From an uncultured Oscillospiraceae bacterium (GTDB lineage: Bacteria > Bacillota > Clostridia > Oscillospirales > Oscillospiraceae), in contig CALDMA010000127.1 of NCBI GenBank assembly GCA_937915075.1, positions 1-20,894 on the forward strand: 20,894 nucleotides of DNA, in the 5' to 3' direction. The position numbers and the translations under genes were made by a program. A model generated the notes under the pieces. The model was not told where the DNA came from. It did not search any database and saw nothing but the letters and a program-made list of their open reading frames with translations. Positions 9,347-16,471 of the stretch are shown in pieces. Within the stretch, counting starts at the first letter, position 1, and each line of letters starts with the position of its first letter.

Positions 9347-11253
9347 GCCGGTAATTCCTCCCTTGCCTTGCTTTTTTTCGCTTTCGGTCTCTTATATTCG
9401 CCCGCGCCGCGCAGGATGACCGCGCCGAGCGGGGGGATGGTGATGGCAATGGACTGCTCGCGTCCGTGCGAGGGAAGCGCCTGCGTTCTGACCGGCTTTT
9501 CGTTGCGCCACTCGCCCGTGCCGCCGAACGCGGTATCGTCCGTGGAAAGCTCCTCGCGCCACGTTTTCCTCGGCGGGACGCCGAAGCGGTAATCGCGGTA
9601 TCCGTTGGGCGAGAAGTTGACCGCGACCAGCAGCTCCTCGCCCGCGCCGTCGCGGCGGACAAAGACGACGGTGTTATCCTCATTGTCGTCCGCGACGAGC
9701 CACTCAAAGCCCGCCCAGTCAAAGTCGACGCGCCAGAGCGCGGGGTTTGTCAGGTAGTACCGGTTGACCGCGCGGAAGAACGCCTGCATCCTGCGGTTGG
9801 CGTCGTTTTCAAGCAGATACCAGTCGAGCTGACCGGCAAAATCCCACTCGTGCCACTGGCCCAGCTCCGCGCCCATGAAGGTGAGCTTCTTGCCCGGGTG
9901 CGTGAGCATATAGACCATGAAGCTGCGCACGCCCGCGAGCTGCCGCCACTCGTCGCCCGGCATCTTGCCGCGCAGGCTGCCCTTCATGTACACCACCTCG
10001 TCGTGCGAGATGGGCAGCACGAAGTTTTCGGAAAAGGCATACATCAGCGAGAAGGTGAGGTCCTTATGATGGAACTGGCGGAACCACGGGTCGAGCTTGA
10101 GGTAGTGGCACATATCGTTCATCCAGCCCATGTTCCACTTGAGGTTGAAGCCCAGCCCGCCATCCGAGACCGGATAGGTCACGAGCGGCCACGCGGTCGA
10201 TTCCTCCGCGACCATCATCACGTTCGGGTCGATGGCGAAGGCGGCGGTGTTGAGCGCGCGCAGGAAGTCGATGGCCTCTAAATTCTCGTGGCCGCCGTTC
10301 ACATTCGGCGTCCACTCGCCCGCCTCGCGCCCGTAGTCGAGGTAAAGCATGGACGCCACCGCGTCCACGCGCAGACCGTCGAGGTGATATTCCCGCAGCC
10401 AGTAGGCGGCGGACGAGAGCAGGAAGCTCTTCACCTCGCCGCGCCCGTAGTCGAATACGCGCGTGCCCCAGCCCGCGTGCTCGCGCTTTTTCGGGTCGGC
10501 GTACTCGTAGCACGGCTCGCCGTCGAAGTCGATGAGGCCGTGCTCGTCCTTGCAGAAGTGCGCGGGCACCCAGTCGAGAATGACGGAGATGCCCTTTCGG
10601 TGCATCGTGTCCACGAAGTACATGAAGTCGTGCGGCGTGCCGTAGCGCGAGGTCGGCGCGAAGTAGCCGGTGCACTGATAGCCCCAGGAATCGTCGAGCG
10701 GATACTCGGTCACGGGCATCAGCTCCACACAGTTGTAGCCGAGATCGGCGGCGTATTCGCTCAGCTCGTCCGCGAGCGAGCGGTAATCGTAGAAGCTGCC
10801 GTCCGCGCGCCGCCGCCACGAGCCGAGGTGGACCTCGTAGATGTTGAGCGGGCGGTCATAGACCGGCTGCTTCGCCGCAAGGTACGCGCCGTCGCCCCAG
10901 TCGTAGCCCGCAAGCTCGTAGAGCTTGCTCGCCGTGCCGGGGCGCGTCTCGGCGTGGAAGGCGTAGGGGTCGGCCTTGAAGGTCACCGCGCCGCTCTGCG
11001 CGGTGACGGCGAACTTATAGGTATCATACGGCGAAAGGCCCGCGACTGCCGTCTCCCATATGCCGCCGTCGAGACGGCGCATCGGATGCGCGGCGGGGTC
11101 CCACGCGCAGAAATCGCCCACGACGCTCACGCGCACCGCGTGCGGCGCCCAGACGCGGAACACCCAGCCGTCCGGCGTGCGATGCGCGCCGAGCGTGCGG
11201 TACAGCTCCGTCGCGCTGCCGCCGTAAAAGGCGGCGAGATCAAAATGCTCCAT
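9343..11253 (-). CDS. glgB: 1,4-alpha-glucan branching enzyme (GH13)
   Basis: Cuts alpha-1,4 chains and rejoins them as alpha-1,6 branches during glycogen synthesis. The product is 636 residues. It has an N-terminal CBM48-like beta domain (about 20-115, with VFRVWAPHA at 31-39) and then a GH13 barrel. DGLRVDAVASMLY (292-304) carries the nucleophile Asp297, VMMVAEEST (345-353) the acid/base Glu350, and LPISHDEVV (413-421) the third carboxylate Asp418. The start at 11253 is chosen because GGAGG lies 9 bases upstream; an in-frame ATG at 11280 lies upstream of that ribosome binding site and adds nine unrelated residues. The C-terminus is lysine-rich (621-632). It is the first glg gene of the operon, 57 bp after the DUF896 gene. 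Confidence 0.97.
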
Positions 11254-11281
11254 GGCGCTTGTCCTCCCTCTTTTCAGCATA

Positions 11282-11297
11282 CGCGCCCGCGGGCGCG
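11282..11297. repeat. Perfect 16-bp GC palindrome between the DUF896 gene and glgB
   Basis: The sequence CGCGCCCGCGGGCGCG equals its own reverse complement and can fold into a very stable small RNA hairpin in the operon transcript. No T-tract follows on the minus strand, so it is unlikely to stop transcription outright. It could mark an RNA processing point, or be a byproduct of high GC content. Confidence 0.6.
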
Positions 11298-11310
11298 AAG
11301 AACGTCGGAT

Positions 11311-11535
11311 TTACTCACCCAGCTTGCGGTCCTCGCTCCACCGGGTGAGCTTGGTCTTGTTGCCCTTTTCGTCCATGACGTAGGTGTTGTTGAGCTGATT
11401 TTTCAGGTCGCCGAGCACGGCGTTCACATACTCCTGCCGCAGCGCCGCGCGCTCGACCTTCTCCTCGTCGGTCAGCTCCCGCTCCTTCGCGAGCCTTGCC
11501 AGCTCATTGATGCGGTCGATCTTCTTTTGTTCCAT
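11311..11535 (-). CDS. UPF0291/DUF896 family small protein (YnzC-like)
   Basis: A 74-residue cytoplasmic protein of the DUF896 family, which includes Bacillus subtilis YnzC; its molecular role is not established. The N-terminal part (about 3-45) is highly charged and predicted helical, with IDRINELARLAKERELTDEE (6-25) typical of the two-helix family fold. The tail ends in LTRWSEDRKLGE. The start is supported by TAAGGAG, which overlaps the stop codon of ylmH 11 bp upstream, so the two genes are probably translationally coupled. It is followed by the glycogen genes with no recognisable terminator between. Confidence 0.93.
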   Translation of the reverse strand: MEQKKIDRINELARLAKERELTDEEKVERAALRQEYVNAVLGDLKNQLNNTYVMDEKGNKTKLTRWSEDRKLGE

Positions 11536-11546
11536 CTCGCTTCTCC

Positions 11547-12335
11547 TTACAGATACCGGCGCAGCAGGATGCCCGTGCGCCCTTTTTTGCTCAGGCCGCC
11601 GACCTCGGCGACCTCGAATTTTCCAAGTCCCCGCGCAGAGATGACGTCGCCCCGCGCGACGGGAGCGTCGCCCTTGGTGACCTCTCGATAATTTTTCTGC
11701 ACCCGTCCCGCGGCAATCAGCTCCGCGGCCTTGCCGCGGCTCATGGAAAAGCCCGCGGCGGTCACGGCGTCAAGCCGCAGCGTCGCCACCGTGTCCCGGA
11801 TCTCCTTGACCTTCTGCTCCGGCACGCGCAGCTCGTCCGTGCCGATGGCCGTCAGGCGCAGCGCCGTGCGACCCGCGCCCGTCCAGTTGTCGAGCAGATA
11901 TTGCGCCACGCCCGCGCTCACAATGAGGTCCGCGCTCCCCTCGCTCACGAGGATATCGCCGAGCGTCTCGCGCTCCACACCGAGCGCCATGAGGCTGCCG
12001 AGCAGGTCGCGGTGCGTGGGGTGCTCGCTCTCGTGCCACGCCGCGCGGAGGAACGCCATCGCGTCGGACGTGTCAGCCTCCTCCTGCCAGTCGGGCAGGA
12101 AAAAGAGCATCCGGCGCTCCGCGCCCTCGCAGCCGCCGAGGAAGGCGAAGCCCTCGTGGATCGCGGCGGCGCGGAGCAGGTCCCGTGCGCCCTGTGCCTC
12201 GGCCGGGCTTAAAAACGCCGTGTTCGTGGGCAGGTTCCGCTGCCGGCACTGGTCATATTTATCCAATATGTGCCCCAAAAGCACACGCTCCTCCGCGCTT
12301 TTCGCCGCGCGATCCAGTAAGCTCCGTCGATCCAT
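11547..12335 (-). CDS. ylmH: YlmH-family S4-domain RNA-binding protein
   Basis: Ribosome-associated RNA-binding protein. YlmH homologues carry a C-terminal S4 domain, are usually found near cell-division genes, and have more recently been linked to rescue of stalled large ribosomal subunits. The 262-residue product shows the family segment ALGVERETLGDILV in the middle and an S4 domain at about 185-250 (with GFSMSRGKAAELIAAGRVQ). The start at 12335 leaves a plausible short leader after the promoter at 12383-12411; the ribosome binding site (GGATGG) is weak. No division genes are nearby. Instead it heads the operon that continues into DUF896 and glgBCDAP, an unusual setting. Family assignment is good; its function in this setting is inferred. 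Confidence 0.9.
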   Translation of the reverse strand: MDRRSLLDRAAKSAEERVLLGHILDKYDQCRQRNLPTNTAFLSPAEAQGARDLLRAAAIHEGFAFLGGCEGAERRMLFFLPDWQEEADTSDAMAFLRAAWHESEHPTHRDLLGSLMALGVERETLGDILVSEGSADLIVSAGVAQYLLDNWTGAGRTALRLTAIGTDELRVPEQKVKEIRDTVATLRLDAVTAAGFSMSRGKAAELIAAGRVQKNYREVTKGDAPVARGDVISARGLGKFEVAEVGGLSKKGRTGILLRRYL

Positions 12336-12382
12336 GGTATCGTTTCCATCCGTTATTTTTCAGGTACTATTGGTACAAGGAT

Positions 12383-12411
12383 ATCCTATCACATAACCGG
12401 CGCACTTTCAA
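12383..12411 (-). promoter_or_regulatory. Promoter of the ylmH-DUF896-glg operon
   Basis: On the minus strand TTGAAA (12411-12406) and TAGGAT (12388-12383) are 17 bp apart (5/6 and 4/6 consensus matches). The transcription start would be near 12376, about 40 nt before the ylmH ATG. No other convincing promoter was seen inside the operon. Confidence 0.6.
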
Positions 12412-12423
12412 TAGACAGTGTAT

Positions 12424-12560
12424 AAAACTTCATGCATGAGCACCACACTGCAAATAGGCGCAAATGCCGACGCATGAAGCTTTTGTGCATCCTTTCCGGT
12501 TGCCCCGCAGGGGCGAGGAAAGGGCACATTTCAATTTTGCTATGCTAACGCATAGCAAAA
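12424..12560. other. Compact block of three stem-loops; candidate structured RNA or intergenic repeat
   Basis: Stem A pairs AAAACTTCATGC (12424-12435) with GCATGAAG plus TTTT (12472-12484, one bulged C) around a 36-base interior. Stem B starts at the next base: GTGC (12485-12488) with GCAC (12524-12527), CCTTTCC (12491-12497) with GGAAAGG (12517-12523), and GCCCC (12502-12506) with GGGGC (12510-12514) around a 3-base loop. Stem C is a perfect 11-bp hairpin, 12535-12545 with 12550-12560, loop TAAC. No open reading frame explains the block. It lies between the end of the zinc-ribbon gene and the ylmH promoter. It may be an independent small RNA or a dispersed repeat; no family is recognised. 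Confidence 0.5.
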
Positions 12561-12586
12561 ACAGAACGACCCCGAGGGGTCGTTCT
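12557..12586 (-). terminator. Intrinsic terminator of the zinc-ribbon/BIG2 gene
   Basis: AGAACGACCCC (12563-12573) pairs perfectly with 12576-12586. On the minus strand the 11-bp stem is followed by G and five T's (12561-12557), just downstream of the stop at 12597. The T-tract is shared with the arm of the neighbouring stem C. Confidence 0.85.
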
Positions 12587-12596
12587 CTGTCAGCCT

Positions 12597-13295
12597 TTAA
12601 TTGTTGATGCGCACCACGCAGCGGACCGTGGCGCCGCCGACGCTCGCTGTCACGTTGGCCGTGCCGGCCTTGACCGGCTTGAGCTTGCCGTCCGCGCTGA
12701 CCGTCACCACGGAGGTGTCCTCGCTCGACCAGGTCACCGCCGCGTCGGTTCCGCGCAGAATGAGCTGAATGGAATCGTTCATCCCGATCGTGCAGTCGAA
12801 GCGGCCGCTGTCGTCCTTTTTCAGCGTCGTGCCGACGTTCGTCCCGACCGTCAGCGCCGAGGGATCGACCGTGGGCGTCGCCGGCTCCGGGTCCTCCACG
12901 GTCGGCGGCGTCGGATCGTCGGGCGTGACCGCAGGGTCATCGGGTGTTTCGATGGGATCGATCGGCGTGTCCGATGGATCGTCCGTCGCCGGATCGTCCT
13001 GCACGGGATCGACCGGCGCGGGGTCGACGTTCTCCACATCGTTCGCGCGGTCCTCCTGAATTTTCTCCATGAATTTGCCGCCGAAGAGATACCAGGAAAA
13101 GACGACCAGCACCACCAGCAGCACCGCGATGAGCGGTCCGCGGGCGGAGTGCGTGTGCTTTCGTTCCGCGACGTGATGCCCGCCTCTGCGCTTGCCGGAC
13201 ACCTTGCGCGGACGGTCCTCCTCTTCGCAGAAGGGACAGCGGCGATAGCTTGAGGAATACTTTTCTCCGCAGACGGGGCATTTGATGAGGTCCAT
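12597..13295 (-). CDS. Membrane protein with N-terminal zinc ribbon and C-terminal BIG2 domain
   Basis: Function unknown. The 232 residues divide clearly. A zinc ribbon has CPVC (6-9) and CPFC (20-23). A basic stretch (28-52) precedes one membrane helix (about 53-71). A Pro/Asp-rich low-complexity linker of repeated DP and DDP units runs about 88-145, and a bacterial Ig-like BIG2 domain (about 148-230) contains VTWSSEDTSVVTVSADGKL. By the positive-inside rule the zinc ribbon is cytoplasmic and the Ig-like domain is outside, held off the membrane by the linker. GGGAGG precedes the ATG. It is a single-gene unit with its own promoter and terminator. It may be a cell-surface adhesion or wall-binding protein, but this is inference from the BIG2 domain only. 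Confidence 0.85.
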   Translation of the reverse strand: MDLIKCPVCGEKYSSSYRRCPFCEEEDRPRKVSGKRRGGHHVAERKHTHSARGPLIAVLLVVLVVFSWYLFGGKFMEKIQEDRANDVENVDPAPVDPVQDDPATDDPSDTPIDPIETPDDPAVTPDDPTPPTVEDPEPATPTVDPSALTVGTNVGTTLKKDDSGRFDCTIGMNDSIQLILRGTDAAVTWSSEDTSVVTVSADGKLKPVKAGTANVTASVGGATVRCVVRINN

Positions 13296-13313
13296 ATATT
13301 ATCCTCCCGAGAA

Positions 13314-13379
13314 CACGGACGCAGGGCGTCCGCGTGAAAATCTTATTTACATAATACTTTCTTTTTGTCCTGCCGTCAA
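13314..13379 (-). promoter_or_regulatory. Promoter and hairpin leader of the zinc-ribbon/BIG2 gene
   Basis: On the minus strand TTGACG (13379-13374) and TATTAT (13356-13351) are 17 bp apart, each 5/6 to consensus. The start would be near 13344. The leader of about 49 nt holds a strong hairpin: 13314-13322 pairs with 13326-13336, with a 2-base bulge and AGG loop. It ends before the ribosome binding site. Confidence 0.7.
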
Positions 13380-13429
13380 CCGTTCTTCCCTTTTTTCGAG
13401 GAATTTTTTTCGTCGGCGGGCGATCGCCC

Positions 13430-13458
13430 TTGCAATTTGCCGCCGCGCTTTTTATAAT
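13430..13458 (+). promoter_or_regulatory. Promoter of the uridine kinase gene
   Basis: TTGCAA (13430-13435) and a perfect TATAAT (13453-13458) are 17 bp apart. The start near 13465 gives a leader of about 34 nt with GGGGAGGA before the ATG at 13499. It rules out an in-frame ATG at 13430, which lies in the -35 region. Confidence 0.7.
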
Positions 13459-13498
13459 AGAGACAGACAAGCGAACAACGGGGGAGGATATCACGCCT

Positions 13499-14119
13499 AT
13501 GAGCACCATTTTCATCGGCATCGCCGGCGGCACCGGCTCCGGCAAGACCACGCTCACGCGCCATCTCAAGGAGCATTTCGGCGACGCCGTCACCGTCATC
13601 GGACACGACAGCTACTACAAGCGGCAGGACGGCAAGACCTATGAGGAGCGCTCCAAGGTCAACTACGACCATCCCGACGCCTTTGAAACGAGCCTGCTCG
13701 TCGAGCACCTCAAGGCGCTCAAGGCGGGCCGCAGCATCCAATGCCCCGTCTACTCCTATGTGGACCACAACCGCACGGACGAGACCGTTGAGGTCTTCCC
13801 CACCAAAGTCATCATCGTCGAGGGCATCCTCATTTTCCAGGATCCGACTCTGCGCGATATGTTCGACATTAAAATTTTTGTCGAGACCGACGCCGACGTG
13901 CGTATCCTGCGCCGCGCCCTGCGCGACATCCGCGACCGCGGCCGCACGCTCGAGAGCGTCATCACGCAGTACCTTACAACCGTCAAGCCCATGCACGAGC
14001 AGTACGTCGAGCCGAGCCGCAAGTACGCGGACATCATCGTGCTTGAGGGCGGGCACAACCTCGTCGCGCTCGACATGATCATGCAGCGCATCGCCAACCA
14101 CATCGCAAGCGAGGACTGA
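13499..14119 (+). CDS. udk: Uridine kinase
   Basis: Phosphorylates uridine and cytidine to UMP and CMP in pyrimidine salvage. The 206-residue protein is the usual size. The P-loop GGTGSGKTT spans 10-18, followed by the family segment HDSYYK. The stretches KVNYDHPDAF and CPVYSYVDH are typical of the substrate site, and IIVEGILIF matches the Walker-B-like strand. The C-terminal half carries the RRALRDIRDRGR lid segment. The start is set by GGGGAGGA 10 bases upstream and by the promoter at 13430-13458. It is a single gene, divergent from the zinc-ribbon gene and convergent with the chromate-transporter operon. Confidence 0.95.
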   Translation: MSTIFIGIAGGTGSGKTTLTRHLKEHFGDAVTVIGHDSYYKRQDGKTYEERSKVNYDHPDAFETSLLVEHLKALKAGRSIQCPVYSYVDHNRTDETVEVFPTKVIIVEGILIFQDPTLRDMFDIKIFVETDADVRILRRALRDIRDRGRTLESVITQYLTTVKPMHEQYVEPSRKYADIIVLEGGHNLVALDMIMQRIANHIASED

Positions 14120-14132
14120 GCAAGCACGCAGC

Positions 14133-14159
14133 AAAAAAGCAGCCTTACGGCTGCTTTTT
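14133..14159. terminator. Bidirectional terminator between udk and the chrA pair
   Basis: GCAGCC (14139-14144) pairs with GGCTGC (14149-14154), loop TTAC, with six A's before and five T's after. It is usable by udk on the plus strand and by the chrA operon on the minus strand, whose stop codon is at 14170. Confidence 0.9.
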
Positions 14160-14169
14160 CTTTTTGCAT

Positions 14170-14730
14170 TTACGCGCCCGCGAAGCGAAACACCACGCCC
14201 ACAAGGGCAGAAAGGCCGATGAACACGATAGGGTGCCAGTTCTTCGTCTGCTTGACCCAGCGCGTGAGCACGAGCAGCACGGCGGCAAGGATGATCCCCT
14301 GCCAGAAGAGCACGCCGCCAGTGAGCCAGAAGGTCTCGCGCACCACGACAAGGCCCGCCGCCGTGATGAGCGCGGTGGACGCGGGGCGCAGGCCGTAGAA
14401 CGCGCCCGCGACGTACCTGCTGTCGCGGAAAGCCTGCAGGAAGGCCGCGACAATGAGGATCACGATGACACTCGGCGCAATAAGGCCGATGGTCGCCGTG
14501 ACAGCGCCGGGCACGCCGCCGGTCAGGAAGCCGACGTAGGTCGCCATGTTGACGCCGATAGGGCCGGGGGTGGACTCGGACACGGCGATCATGTCCGCGA
14601 GCTGCGCGCGGGTGAACCAGCCGGTCTTATCCGCCATATCGTAGAGGAACGGGAGCGTGGCCATGCCGCCGCCGATGGCGAAAAGGCCGGTCTTGAAAAA
14701 TTCCCAGAAGAGCTGCAAATAGAGCATCAT
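14170..14730 (-). CDS. Chromate transporter family protein, short (half-size) form, second of pair
   Basis: Membrane protein of the CHR family (chromate ion transporter family), in which short single-domain proteins are encoded as adjacent pairs. The 186 residues have IGGGMATLP (19-27) and ESTPGPIGVN (52-61), the family's conserved membrane-entry motifs, then several hydrophobic segments. It overlaps the upstream chrA by 4 bp (ATGA at 14727-14730), so the pair is almost certainly co-translated and probably forms a heteromeric transporter. The native substrate in gut Clostridia is not known; chromate efflux is only the founding function. It is the last gene of the birA-chrA-chrA operon. Confidence 0.9.
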   Translation of the reverse strand: MMLYLQLFWEFFKTGLFAIGGGMATLPFLYDMADKTGWFTRAQLADMIAVSESTPGPIGVNMATYVGFLTGGVPGAVTATIGLIAPSVIVILIVAAFLQAFRDSRYVAGAFYGLRPASTALITAAGLVVVRETFWLTGGVLFWQGIILAAVLLVLTRWVKQTKNWHPIVFIGLSALVGVVFRFAGA

Positions 14731-15281
14731 TCCGCCTCACCGCCTTTCCTGAGCGCGGCCTGCAGCACAATGCCGCTGACCGCCGCGAACAGCACGAAGA
14801 TCACCGGCGAGAGGTCGGTGAGCAGCGACGCGAGCAGAATGACCGCGTAGAGCGCCAGCGTTTTTTTGTCGACGACGGACTTCTTCCACAGCTTCACCAC
14901 TGCGTTGAAGATCAGCACGCACACGCACACGCGGATGCCCGCGAAGGCGTTCTTGACCCACGCAACCTCGGCAAACGTCGTGATGACGCCGGCAAGAAGC
15001 GAAATGATGATGAGCGAGGGGAACACGACGCCGAGCGTCGCGACCACGCCGCCGACATTGCCCAGCACCTTGCGTCCCGCGAAGGTCGCGGTGTTCACCG
15101 CGATGACGCCCGGGGTACACTGACCGATGGCGAACCAGTCCGCCAGCTCCTCCTCCGTCGCCCAGCCCTTATTTTCCACGACCTCACGCTGCAAAATGGG
15201 CAGCATCGCGTAGCCGCCGCCGAAGGTCATCACGCCGACCTTGGCGAAGGTAAAAAACAGTTCCCAGAGTCTCTTTGCCAT
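14727..15281 (-). CDS. Chromate transporter family protein, short (half-size) form, first of pair
   Basis: CHR-family membrane protein of 184 residues, homologous to its downstream partner but clearly diverged. Conserved motifs are FGGGYAMLP (20-28) and GQCTPGVIAVNTATFAG (53-69), followed by about four further hydrophobic segments. AAAGGAG overlaps the birA stop codon just upstream, and the genes are 12 bp apart, so expression is likely coupled to birA. The two proteins together equal one full-length ChrA with its two repeated domains. The transported ion is uncertain. Confidence 0.9.
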   Translation of the reverse strand: MAKRLWELFFTFAKVGVMTFGGGYAMLPILQREVVENKGWATEEELADWFAIGQCTPGVIAVNTATFAGRKVLGNVGGVVATLGVVFPSLIIISLLAGVITTFAEVAWVKNAFAGIRVCVCVLIFNAVVKLWKKSVVDKKTLALYAVILLASLLTDLSPVIFVLFAAVSGIVLQAALRKGGEAE

Positions 15282-15293
15282 AGTGTCTCCTTT

Positions 15294-16295
15294 TTATTCC
15301 ACATAGCCGTATAGACCGCGCACGGAGACCTCCCCCGTGCGGATGGTCTCGACCGTTCCGTCCGCGCGGCGCACGACAAGGCCGAACTGATCGTCCACGT
15401 CCAGCGCCGTGACCTTTTCCTTCACATCCTGCCACAAAAGCTGCACCTCGCGTCCGAGCGTCAGGCAGTCGCGGCGGTAGGCCGCAAGATAGGACGCTGT
15501 GTCGCCGCTTTGCAGCGCGGCGTAGAGCTTATCAAGCTCCTCGATGAGCGCGGCGGCCAGCGCCGCGCGCTGTACGCGCTTCCCTGTTTCCAAATAAAGC
15601 GAGGTCGCCACATCGCGGAGCTCCGGCGGGAAGTCCTCCCGCGCGTTGTTGCAGTTGACGCCGATGCCGATGACGGCGTATTGCAGCGCGCCGCTCTCGC
15701 CCTCGAGCGACAGCTCGGTGAGCGTGCCGCTGAGCTTCTTGCCGTTCAGGACCAGGTCGTTCGTCCACTTGATCTGCGGCCGCACGCCGCAGGCGCGCTC
15801 CACCGCATCGCAGGCCGCCACCGCGCCGAGCGCCGTGAGCGGCAATATCTTCTCCGGCGCGAGCTGCGGGCGCAGCAGCGCCGAGAGATACACGCCGCGC
15901 CCCGGGCCGCTGGAGAAGCTGCGGCCGCGCCGTCCGCGGCCCGCGGTCTGCTCATCGGCCACCGCCACCGCGCCGTCCGGCGCGCCCTCCGCGGCAATGC
16001 GCTTGAGATAGCTGTTCGTGGAATCCACGCGTTCAAAGCAATCGAGCGTGCGCCCGACCGTTTTCGTTTCCCCGAGCCGGCGGCGCAGCTCGCGCTCGCT
16101 GAGCACGTCCGGCGAATCGGCCAGCCGGTAGCCCAGCCCCGTCTGCGCCTCGATGGTGTAGCCGTCACGCCGCAGGGCGCCGACCGCCTTCCACACTGCC
16201 GCGCGGGAGATGCCGAGCTGCGCGGAAATGTCCTCGCCGGAGATAAAGTCTCCCGTCCGCGCGCTGAGCATCGCAAAAATTTTTTCCTTACTCAC
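15294..16295 (-). CDS. birA: Biotin-protein ligase with N-terminal DNA-binding domain (BirA)
   Basis: Activates biotin to biotinyl-5'-AMP and attaches it to carboxylase carrier domains; with its helix-turn-helix it can also repress biotin genes. The 333 residues are a normal bifunctional length. Winged-helix domain: about 5-60, with DISAQLGISRAAVWKAV (22-38). Catalytic domain: DSTN (91-94), the biotinyl-adenylate loop GRGRRGR (119-125), KWTND (176-180) and GIGVNCN (210-216). SH3-like C-terminal domain: about 285-333. A GTG start at 16295 is chosen: AGGAGG is 11 bases upstream and residues 1-10 fit the family. An upstream ATG at 16367 would overlap the opposing promoter. No biotin synthesis or transport genes are adjacent. 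Confidence 0.93.
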   Translation of the reverse strand: MSKEKIFAMLSARTGDFISGEDISAQLGISRAAVWKAVGALRRDGYTIEAQTGLGYRLADSPDVLSERELRRRLGETKTVGRTLDCFERVDSTNSYLKRIAAEGAPDGAVAVADEQTAGRGRRGRSFSSGPGRGVYLSALLRPQLAPEKILPLTALGAVAACDAVERACGVRPQIKWTNDLVLNGKKLSGTLTELSLEGESGALQYAVIGIGVNCNNAREDFPPELRDVATSLYLETGKRVQRAALAAALIEELDKLYAALQSGDTASYLAAYRRDCLTLGREVQLLWQDVKEKVTALDVDDQFGLVVRRADGTVETIRTGEVSVRGLYGYVE

Positions 16296-16345
16296 CGTCT
16301 CGCCCGCCTCCTGCTCATTTCCTGAAATTTGTAACCGTTTTGTTG

Positions 16346-16374
16346 TTGACGAACGGCGCCGAAGCACCTACAAT
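16346..16374 (+). promoter_or_regulatory. Promoter of the MBOAT/SGNH gene pair
   Basis: TTGACG (16346-16351) and TACAAT (16369-16374) are 17 bp apart, each 5/6 to consensus. Transcription would start near 16381, leaving a leader of about 90 nt before the GTG at 16472. A birA promoter on the opposite strand must lie in the same interval but is not obvious. Confidence 0.65.
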
Positions 16375-16471
16375 AGAATGATGCGGCTACTGACAGCGCG
16401 GATATTGTAGCACGCATTCCGCCGTTTGTAAACCTCTCTTCCTTTTTCATTTTACTGTAGGAGCATCCACC

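Noticed and set aside
12424..12586. CRISPR-like repeats in the stem-loop block
   Set aside because: The repeats are inverted rather than direct, they differ from one another, and there are no regular spacers or cas genes.
15294..16367. ATG at 16367 as the birA start
   Set aside because: It would overlap the divergent promoter, has no ribosome binding site and adds 24 unrelated residues. The GTG at 16295 has AGGAGG and gives the normal length.
16426..16434. TTGTAAACC, identical to an E. coli BirA operator half-site, downstream of the birA/MBOAT divergent region
   Set aside because: No inverted GGTTTACAA partner at the proper distance, and it lies in the leader of the MBOAT gene rather than in front of birA. 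Probably chance.
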